27,833 bases of DNA from assembly GCA_964483465.1 (NCBI GenBank), contig CAZABG010000027.1:1-27833 (forward strand). The letters run 5' to 3'. The position numbers and the translations under genes were made by a program. Positions 7,382-15,300 of this stretch are shown piece after piece (position 1 is the stretch's first letter; each line of letters begins with the position of its first letter). The stretch is from CAZABG01 sp964483465 (GTDB lineage Bacteria; Chlamydiota; Chlamydiia; Chlamydiales; Parachlamydiaceae). The notes beneath the pieces are model-generated. The model saw only the letters and a list, made by a program, of their open reading frames with translations. It made no database searches and was not told where the DNA came from.

Positions 7382-9444
7382 GTTTTACCCTTATGCTTCG
7401 CTTTTGCCCATTTTAATTCATTCAACACCCTTTCATCTTCGATGTAGGCAGGTTCAACATGATTCAAGACAATGCCTATTGGTCTAATTCCTTTATCGTT
7501 GAGTTGGTTTAAAGTTAAATCAACATTCGATTTTTCTGTAATCATAGATCCAATTAAAAAGAGTGAGGCATCTGTATGGAACGCGAGATTAGTTCCAATA
7601 TCACTATGAAGAAGACCCGGCGTATCAATAACAATGACGTGATAGGCTTCCTTTAATTCGAGTATGAGCTTATCCATCCCCTCTGACTTGATAAGCTCTT
7701 TAAGATAGGCGTCTCCTTTTCCAACGGACATCGAATCGACAGAACCCTTTATTACAGCTTCCTTCCAGTTGACATTTCCTCTCAAAACATCGACAAGATT
7801 GACTTTAGGGGTATCAATTCCATCAACTATCGACAAGCTATTCGTATCAAATTCAAGGAATATGACTTTACGTCCGTGGTCTTTATAGTATTTGGCTAAG
7901 CTGTGAGCTATTAGGGATCTTCCTTCTCCATCTTGTGTGCTCAAAAAAGTGATCGAAAATTTATTCGTAGGAATTGATCGATATTTTAAAATGGAATCGA
8001 GACGATCGCTTAAGTCGCGTATAAAAAAGAGAAGCCATTCATAACTATTATTCTCATTCAAATCTTTAAACTCAGGAATGGCTACAAGTCCAGGTACATT
8101 ATAGTATAGATTAATTTGTTTTAATGTTCGGATATATTTATCGGTCATTTCTATTCCCAAGGCAACAAGAATTCCCGTCAAAAAGCCAAATAAAGCACCA
8201 ATAAAGGGAAGATATTTCACCCACCACGAATCTTTTAAAACATCCGCAGTTTCCGCTAACTGATAGATTCCAAGCGCTCCTTTGGGAGAGTTTAATAGAA
8301 GCTGTGTTTTATCAATCGCGTTATTTAAAAATGTAATCTGCTCATCAATCAGCTTTTTGTCCTGCATCAACTTTTGGAATTCAATCTGTATCTTGGGAAA
8401 GCCTTCCATCCGCTTTTCAGTCTCTTGCAACTCGCTCGACAACTGCTCCCAATTCTTTTGAGCAGATCTAACTCTAGCTTGCATCGTCAAAAGATCGACA
8501 CCAATCTTTTCACGGGCTTGAGGCGAAACATATCCATCCGAGCCTTGATCATCATTTTTTGCAATTTCCGCTTTAATTCTTTCATATTCACTTTCGAGCG
8601 CAGAAATTCGAGGATTGGTAGGGGCTAGCTTAATCTTAGCATCAGATAAGGCTGTTTCTACTTTAATGAGCCTTTCACGCAAGTTATATAAAGTTTCAGG
8701 AGAATTTTGATTGGTTTCAGTGATTGGTTTTTGCGATTCTCTTGAAAGATTTTCATATTCCACCATCAACGTGGTGTAGGCAAGATTTGCGTCCTGCTCT
8801 CTTTTACGAATATCGAGCAGCTTATTCAATGTGATCGAATTTTTTTCATCCAAGTCGTAGTATTTATTGCTCTTTTTAAATTCTTCAATCTCACTAAGTT
8901 GTTTTGCCTGTTCTTGCACAGTGAACTGAAGCTGATCTTTATAATTGAAAAGAGCTTGTTTGATCTGATCTTTGTAATAGTCTTGACTGGCTTTTACGGC
9001 AACGCGCGCAAGCGCATTCACTTTTTCTACCGAATGATCGCCTTTAGCTATAATCTTAATAAGGTTTGAATCAACACGCGGATAGGGGATTTCAAATTGT
9101 GATTGAAGAGCTTTCGTGCTCTCATTAATCCCTAGCATGGTTTTGACAGCTTGAATATTGCTTGGAACCATAATCAATTCAAGCTGCGTGATAAAATTAG
9201 GAGTATTAAAAGGCAGCCCTCCCGGCAAGACTTTTGTCTCATCTGGCTGATAAACCAAAATAGCTGACGCCTGCTTTCCGGTAAGATAATGAAAAGTTCC
9301 GTAAGCACCAAATAGAGAAGCCAATAAGGTTAAAATAATAATCAACTTGCTGTGACGGGGGATGCCCTTCAACAACTTTTGCTTGTCGTAATGATCTGAA
9401 AATTCATCCGACTTAATTTCTTTTATTACAGGATCTATCTTCAT
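7366..9444 (-). CDS. Wzc-like polysaccharide co-polymerase with degenerate BY-kinase domain
   Basis: A 692-residue inner-membrane protein, first gene of the export operon. Transmembrane helix 1 is at about residues 33-54, with a Wzz-like periplasmic domain rich in coiled coil up to about 405 and transmembrane helix 2 at about 408-431. A cytoplasmic P-loop domain follows (about 455-692). The domain order matches Wzc proteins, which control polysaccharide chain length and export with Wza. The P-loop reads STQDGEGRS (502-510), with Arg509 where BY-kinases have an invariant Lys. Walker A' is LEFDTN rather than the usual DxD-type strand. Walker B VIVIDTPG (Asp607) is kept. The C-terminus (KHKGKTWLWK) has no tyrosine cluster. 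Structural or co-polymerase function is likely; tyrosine kinase activity is doubtful. Confidence 0.88.
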   Translation of the reverse strand: MKIDPVIKEIKSDEFSDHYDKQKLLKGIPRHSKLIIILTLLASLFGAYGTFHYLTGKQASAILVYQPDETKVLPGGLPFNTPNFITQLELIMVPSNIQAVKTMLGINESTKALQSQFEIPYPRVDSNLIKIIAKGDHSVEKVNALARVAVKASQDYYKDQIKQALFNYKDQLQFTVQEQAKQLSEIEEFKKSNKYYDLDEKNSITLNKLLDIRKREQDANLAYTTLMVEYENLSRESQKPITETNQNSPETLYNLRERLIKVETALSDAKIKLAPTNPRISALESEYERIKAEIAKNDDQGSDGYVSPQAREKIGVDLLTMQARVRSAQKNWEQLSSELQETEKRMEGFPKIQIEFQKLMQDKKLIDEQITFLNNAIDKTQLLLNSPKGALGIYQLAETADVLKDSWWVKYLPFIGALFGFLTGILVALGIEMTDKYIRTLKQINLYYNVPGLVAIPEFKDLNENNSYEWLLFFIRDLSDRLDSILKYRSIPTNKFSITFLSTQDGEGRSLIAHSLAKYYKDHGRKVIFLEFDTNSLSIVDGIDTPKVNLVDVLRGNVNWKEAVIKGSVDSMSVGKGDAYLKELIKSEGMDKLILELKEAYHVIVIDTPGLLHSDIGTNLAFHTDASLFLIGSMITEKSNVDLTLNQLNDKGIRPIGIVLNHVEPAYIEDERVLNELKWAKAKHKGKTWLWK

Positions 9445-9461
9445 AAAGTTTTAAATTTCAA

Positions 9462-9491
9462 TATGTACGATAAGCTGTAAAGAAGTGTCAA
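9462..9491 (-). promoter_or_regulatory. Candidate sigma70-type promoter for the export operon
   Basis: On the minus strand an exact -35 TTGACA (9491-9486) is followed after 18 nt by TACATA (9467-9462), a weak -10. It lies 17 nt before the ATG of the Wzc-like gene. The -10 is poor, and no clear Shine-Dalgarno sequence lies between it and the ATG, so this is tentative. Confidence 0.4.
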
Positions 9492-9591
9492 TCAAAAAAT
9501 ATATTTACTAAATTCTGATACGAATTGTTTTAGGCTATGTCTCGTTTAAATTTTAAAGGATCCTATTTATACACTATAACGCTCCGCCATC

Positions 9592-9620
9592 TATTTTTTA
9601 TTTCTAAGAAATAAAAAATA
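9592..9620. repeat. AT-only perfect inverted repeat (14-nt arms)
   Basis: Perfect inverted repeat: 14-nt arms TATTTTTTATTTCT (9592-9605) and AGAAATAAAAAATA (9607-9620) around a single central A. It sits in the non-coding stretch between the Wzc-like gene and the GxxExxY pseudogene. It could be a protein-binding palindrome, part of a terminator, or the remnant of a mobile element end. No gene was found between 9445 and 9773. Confidence 0.6.
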
Positions 9621-9625
9621 TGTAG

Positions 9626-9667
9626 TTTTTGCCAATTAATTTTGTTTTCAAAAATAATTGGCAAAAA
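9626..9667. repeat. 18-bp inverted repeat with 6-nt loop
   Basis: The left arm TTTTTGCCAATTAATTTT (9626-9643) pairs with the right arm 9650-9667 at 17 of 18 positions around the loop GTTTTC. It lies only 5 nt from the palindrome at 9592-9620. The stem is AT-rich, and neither strand has a U-tract directly after a GC-rich stem, so it is not a standard intrinsic terminator. It may stop transcripts leaving the helicase and pseudogene region, or be a relic of a small mobile element. Confidence 0.55.
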
Positions 9668-9773
9668 GAAATACCGAACGTTTAAATAACTTAATTTAAA
9701 ATAACGGGCTTATCCTTCTTATCGTTATATCATTAAAAATTCATAAGGGACCGAATCCATTGACTATTGTGAC

Positions 9774-10191
9774 TTAGTTTGGTTCAAAAAAATCATTGCC
9801 TCGCTGAAGCCTTTTCCACTCTAATTTTTTGCGGCGAAAGTTAATGAGTAATACAACAGAAAGGCCGGATATAGATAAGATAATTAAAAAGTTGAGCTTG
9901 ATGTTCTGCAATTAATTTATAGCAACATTTTAATTCTACAATTACAGTTTGATTTACAATTAAATCGGCAGTATAGCGGCCAACAATCTTTCCTCGAAAA
10001 ATTACCTCGAAAGAACGTTCTATTTCGGTCTATAAACCTTTTTGGTTCATCGCTATAAGAAGAGCATTTTTGTATACTCTCTCTAGTAGTCCTGGACCAA
10101 GTTCTTTCATAGTTTCAAAACAACAACTCAATATTGCAGAAGTTAAATCTGCATGCGGTAATTCTTCCTTCGAATTATCGAGAAATTTCAC
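9774..10191 (-). pseudogene. GxxExxY-family protein, broken by a stop and a frameshift
   Basis: Reading the minus strand from a GTG at 10191 gives a clear member of the GxxExxY family, small proteins with a PD-(D/E)xK nuclease-like fold and unproven function. The family motif is intact in ELGPGLLERVY. The nuclease-like core follows as RYTADLIVN then VIVELK (D ... ExK), then EHQAQLFNYL and, in a shifted frame, GLSVVLLINFRRKKLEW. Two lesions are present: an in-frame TAG at 10032-10030 (codon 54, after NQKGL), and a 1-nt insertion or equivalent near 9867-9875 that moves the rest into another frame, which ends at TAA 9776-9774. Length and order otherwise fit an intact gene of about 138 codons. 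It starts 13 nt downstream of the uvrD stop, so it was probably once co-transcribed with it. Confidence 0.82.
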
Positions 10192-10204
10192 ATTTTACAT
10201 GTGT

Positions 10205-12127
10205 TTAAATCTTATTAATCTTTTCGGTGTATTCGGCAGGTATCTCGGTCAAAAAACGGGAAGGACGCATGAATCGTTCTACTCCCCACAAATATCTAAG
10301 TGTACATCTTGTTAAATAAAGAAGCTCTTTTGCGCGCGTCATGCCGACATAGCAAAGACGCCTCTCTTCCTCAAGCTGCATTGAATCCGATTTAGAATTG
10401 GCATGCGGAAGAAGATCTTCTTCCATTCCAACGATAAAAGCGACTTTGAATTCAAGTCCTTTCCCGTTATGTAAAGTCATTAAAGTGATACGGTTATGAT
10501 CGTCTTCCCCTTTTACTTCATCAGACTTTAGGGTTAGTTCTTCAAGGAAACTCGCAAGAGGATCTTCAAGGTCTTCAAATTCCATTGCTTTTGCAATCAA
10601 TTCATCCAAGTTTTCGCGTCGTTCATCAAAAGTTTCAGGCTCTTCTTCTTTCAAATAACCCAGATATCCGCTGTCTTCAATGAACTCTTTAATGAATTGG
10701 TGGAAAGGAAGCGCCGATCTTTTCTCGCGCCCTTTCTCGATAAGGGATAAATAATCTTTTAGGCCGTTTTTCGCTTTTGCTGTTAAACTGATCGGGTGGG
10801 AAAGAGCATCGTCATGCGCGACCGCGTTGACGTATGAAAGGATCGGCATTTTTTCCGCCATTGACCCCTCGATTATTTTTTCTACGCTTTTATCCCCTAC
10901 TCCTCTCTTCGGTAAATGGATCGTTCTTGAAAAAGCCACATAATCCGCCCCTTGATTTACGAGTTTTAAATAGGAGAGAATGTCTTTAATTTCCTTTCGT
11001 TGATAAAACGAAAGTCCCCCTACGATCTTATATGAAAGATAGCGGTTTAAAAGTTGATCCTCAAAGGGACGAGACTGAGCGTTTGTTCGATAAAAGACGA
11101 CGATTTGCGATAAAGGAATGCCCTTATCGTTTAAATGTTCGATTTCCCGAGCTACAAAAGAAGCTTCATCTCGTTCGGTATATCCAACAAAAAGGCGTAT
11201 TTTCGAACCCTGGCCCAATTCGCTCCATAAATTCTTTTCAAATCGGCTTGAATTATTTTGAATAAGCGCATTGGCCGCTTCCAAGATACGGCTTGTCGAG
11301 CGATAATTTTGCTCCAGCCGAATAGTGGTGGTGGTTGGAAAATCTTTTTCAAAGTTTAAAATATTGTGTATATTTGCCCCGCGCCATGAATAAATAGATT
11401 GATCTGGATCACCTACAACAAATAAATTCAGGTGCTCTCCCGCTATCAATTTAATTAATTCATATTGAGCCTGATTGGTATCTTGATACTCATCGACTAA
11501 AATGTAGCGATATCTTTCTCGTACTCTTTCTAAAATATCTGAATTTTCCTTCAAAATTTTTAAAGGAAGATAAAGTAGATCATCAAAATCGACGCTGTCT
11601 GCAATTTTCAGATGGGCCTGATATTTGTGAAAAATCTGCTCGAATTGGTTAAGCGTTTGAATATCAATAGTTTCATCACCAACTTCATCCAGGTTTTTCA
11701 ATTCATTCTTGGCTTCAGAAATCAGATTTTTAATGATGCGGACATCGCCTTTTTTCTCTTTGATACCCAGTTCGGCCAAAACCGTTTTGATAACTTTCGC
11801 GCTATCATCTTCATCATGGATCGAAAATTTACGAGATAAACCTGCGGCTTCCGCCCAATCGCGTAAAAATCTTGCGCCAAAGCTGTGGAAAGTGCTGATC
11901 GTTACAATTTGATGCACAAGAGAATGAACCCTATTTCTCATTTCAGTTGCGGCTTTGTTCGTAAATGTCAAAGCCAGAATGGAATCAGGATGAACCCCTT
12001 CCTCTAAAAGCTTGGCAATACGATGGGTTACAACCTTTGTTTTTCCCGATCCTGCTCCCGCCAAAATAAGGAGGGGGCCGGCTAGGTGATTGATCGCTTT
12101 TTGCTGTTCGGGGTTTAAGTCTCTCAT
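10205..12127 (-). CDS. uvrD: ATP-dependent DNA helicase UvrD/PcrA (superfamily 1)
   Basis: A 640-residue SF1A helicase from the ATG at 12127. Motifs appear in order: Q-motif LNPEQQKAI, Walker A GAGSGKT, Ia TFTNKAATEMR, Walker B VDEYQDTNQAQ, motif III GDPDQSIYSWRGA, motif IV LEQNYRST, motif V TLHNGKGLEF and motif VI CYVGMTRAKE. The enzyme unwinds DNA 3' to 5' in nucleotide excision and mismatch repair and removes stalled complexes. It is shorter than E. coli UvrD at the C-terminus and lacks an obvious tail domain. A longer reading starts at TTG 12190 with AAGGAG 9 nt upstream, adding 21 residues; I preferred 12127 because family members begin close to the Q-motif. Rep-type function cannot be excluded. 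Confidence 0.9.
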   Translation of the reverse strand: MRDLNPEQQKAINHLAGPLLILAGAGSGKTKVVTHRIAKLLEEGVHPDSILALTFTNKAATEMRNRVHSLVHQIVTISTFHSFGARFLRDWAEAAGLSRKFSIHDEDDSAKVIKTVLAELGIKEKKGDVRIIKNLISEAKNELKNLDEVGDETIDIQTLNQFEQIFHKYQAHLKIADSVDFDDLLYLPLKILKENSDILERVRERYRYILVDEYQDTNQAQYELIKLIAGEHLNLFVVGDPDQSIYSWRGANIHNILNFEKDFPTTTTIRLEQNYRSTSRILEAANALIQNNSSRFEKNLWSELGQGSKIRLFVGYTERDEASFVAREIEHLNDKGIPLSQIVVFYRTNAQSRPFEDQLLNRYLSYKIVGGLSFYQRKEIKDILSYLKLVNQGADYVAFSRTIHLPKRGVGDKSVEKIIEGSMAEKMPILSYVNAVAHDDALSHPISLTAKAKNGLKDYLSLIEKGREKRSALPFHQFIKEFIEDSGYLGYLKEEEPETFDERRENLDELIAKAMEFEDLEDPLASFLEELTLKSDEVKGEDDHNRITLMTLHNGKGLEFKVAFIVGMEEDLLPHANSKSDSMQLEEERRLCYVGMTRAKELLYLTRCTLRYLWGVERFMRPSRFLTEIPAEYTEKINKI

Positions 12128-12301
12128 TTGATTACATTTAAGCACGAATGTGAAATGTTTAACTATACGGTTTTTTGTTAAAGTGCACAAGAAGAGCTTC
12201 TCCTTTAACAGGAAAAGAATTCGGATCTAAAGTATAAGAATTTCAGACACTAATAGGCTTGAATTAATGGATAATGCCATTCTAAAAATAGGGATTAAGT
12301 T

Positions 12302-15300
12302 TTGATTCAGATCCCAGGTTTTGTCATTTTTAGTGAAGTTGCCCGCAATGAACAATATGTCATATTTCAGGGTATTCGTGAAATAGATCAAAAACCTGTC
12401 CTGATTAAAACCCTTTCAAATCCCCATCCGCCTCTTGAAGATTTAGCTAATTTAAAAAATGAATATGAAATCACAAAAGAGATCGACACACCCCAAGTCT
12501 TAAAAACTCTTGATTTTGACAAATTTCAAAACCATCTTTATCTCGTTTATGAAGATGCAGGATACGAATCTCTTTTAAAGCTGTTAAAATCAAGATCGCT
12601 TAGTCTGCAAGAACAATTGATACTTTCCGTCCATTTAGCAGAAGCAGTCAACGCTTATCAGAACCTTCATCTAATCCATAAAGACTTAGAACCCGATAAT
12701 ATCTATGTCAATCCAGAAACGTTTGAAGTAAGAATTACTGGTTTTGGGTATGCCACAAAACAGATTCGTCAAAAACTGTCTGCAAAAAACCCCTCTATCA
12801 TCGAAAGGCAGGCAGCCTATATTTCTCCTGAACAAACAGGAAGGATGAACCGTGATATCGACTATCGAACCGACTTTTATTCGCTTGGCGTCATACTTTA
12901 TGAAATATTTACCGGAAAAAAACCTTTCACTTCCTCAGATATCGTTGAATTAATTCATTCCCATATCGCCGTTCAACCTTTAACCCCTAAAGAAGTGAAT
13001 CCACGCCTTCCTAAAACTATTTCCGACATCATCATGAAATTGATGTCCAAAACGGTGGAGGAACGCTACTCGAGCATCCTTGCGCTCGAAAAAGATTTAC
13101 GACGTTGCCTTACCGAGCTTGAAACCAAAGGCAAAATCGAACCTTTCGCGATAGGCTCAAATGACGTCTCTCCCATTTTCCAGATTTCTCAAAAGCTCTA
13201 TGGGAGGGAAAAAGAGGTCCAGATCATGCATAATCTGGTCGAAACGATTGCGCAAGATCCCCCTCAGCTTGCCCTTATCGGAGGATTTTCCGGCATAGGA
13301 AAAAGTTCGCTTATAAGCGAGATGCAAAAACCGATTTATGAAAAGGGAGGCTTTTTCATCATCGGTAAATTTGATCAGTTTAAGACAAACTTTCCTTATA
13401 GCGCGTTTATTCAGGCCCTTCAGGATCTTGTGCAGCATATTTTGACCGAAAGCGACGATAGAATCCAGTACTGGAAAGACAAAATTTTGGAATCGCTTGG
13501 CCCGAACTCAGGAGTTATAACTGACGTTCTTCCCGAATTAAAATTAATTATCGGAGAACCCCAAAGACCTCAAGAGCTTGATACTGAGCAAACTCACAAC
13601 CGTTTTTCGATCGTATTCCAGTTATTTATTAAAACATTTGCAACACCCCTTACTCCTCTCACGATTTTTTTAGACGACATGCAGTGGATCGATTCCGCTT
13701 CTTTGAAGCTCATCGAAATGCTGCTCACCTCACACCAGATGAGAGGGCTTCTGATCATTGGCGCCTACCGTTCCAATGAAGTGGATAGATTTCATCAGCT
13801 AAGCGTTGCGGTTGAGAGGCTAAAACAGAATTTTAGCAAAGTAACTGAGCTTGAAATTAACTCCCTAACTTTATCGCAGGTAACGGAGCTTGTCGCAGAT
13901 ACCCTCCATAAATCGACTGTCGAAGTCAAAGAGCTTGCCAAAATCGTCTTCGACAAAACTCAAGGAAATCCTTTCTTTATCAATCAGCTTCTTACCTTCT
14001 TGCAAGAAGAGAAATTCATCGAATTTAATTTAGAGAAAGGCGAATGGATTTGGCATACCGATCTTATTCAGGAAGCGAAAGTCACTGATAACATCGTAAC
14101 GCTCCTTGTCAATAAGCTTCAAAAGTGCTCGGAGATTACCCGAAAAATCTTGATGCTTGCGGCATGCACAGGTCATTCCTTCGATGCCTCTTTGATCAAC
14201 CATATCGCAGAATATCCGCCTGACGTCATTCTTAAGCACCTTCAAGAGGCTATAAATGAAGGCTTCATCATTCCGGACGAACACATTGCGGAAGTCTACT
14301 GGGATCCGGCAGAAGAGCTTGAAACCTTAAAAACTCAAAAAGGAAAATCGCGATCTTTAAAATTTCCGCACGATAGAGTCCAGCAAGCAGCCTATTCCTT
14401 AATCGCTCCAAACGATAGGAAAGCACTCCACTATCAAATCGGAAAAATCCTTCTTGAATCCTTAAGCGATCATGATAGGGAAGAAAAGATATTTGATATT
14501 GTCTACCAAATAAATCACGCCTTTGAACTCATCAAAGATCCAGCTGAAAAGATAAGGTACGCGGAACTCAATCTACATGCTGGCGAAAAGGCAATGAACG
14601 CGGTCGCGTACCTAACCGCAAGCGAATATTTAAGGGTAGGCTTAAACTTCCTTCCCAACGATCGCTGGAAACTACATTACGACCTCTCTTTTCAACTCCA
14701 AATCAAGCTCGCCGAATGCTCCTTCCTAATCGGAGAATATGATGAGGCAAGGGAACTATTTGACCACACGCTCCGCCACGTTAAAAGCGATAAGGAAAAG
14801 ATAGCCATTTACGTCCTGCGTATAAAATTGTATACATCAACGACGCAGTATGCCGAAGCCATCCAAAACGGACGATTGGCGCTTGAACTGCTCGGCATTG
14901 AATTGCCTGTCGCAACCACTAAATTTCAAATTTTCAAAGAACTTGTAAAAGTCAGATGGCTCTTATTTAAAAAAACCGAGAATGAACTATTAAACATCCC
15001 CAAAATTGATGATCAACGGCACGCAAAGATCATCAATATTATGTTTTTGCTAATTGCGCCAGCCTACCTGAGCACAAAAGAGCTTTACGCCTACATTGTA
15101 ACTCTTGGCTTAAGATTCTGTCTTCAATGGGGGTATTGTCCAACTTCATCCTACTTTTTTGCAGGCTACGGTATTATTCTTAATATCCTTTTTAAAGATA
15201 TCTCGAGATCTTCATTTTACGGAAAGCTTGCCCTAAATTTATCCGATCGATTCGTGGATCAAAGCGCGGTTCCTGCTACAAAATTCTTGGCGGGCGCATT

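Noticed and set aside
10030..10032. Amber codon in the GxxExxY gene read as a recoded codon
   Set aside because: A second lesion (frameshift near 9870) is present, so decay explains both better than recoding.
10070..10315. An 81-codon plus-strand frame
   Set aside because: It is antisense to the GxxExxY pseudogene and the end of uvrD, both of which have clear family motifs.
12128..12190. N-terminal extension of UvrD from TTG 12190 with a good AAGGAG
   Set aside because: The 21 extra residues are unlike any helicase start and the family begins near the Q-motif, so ATG 12127 was preferred. The extension remains possible.
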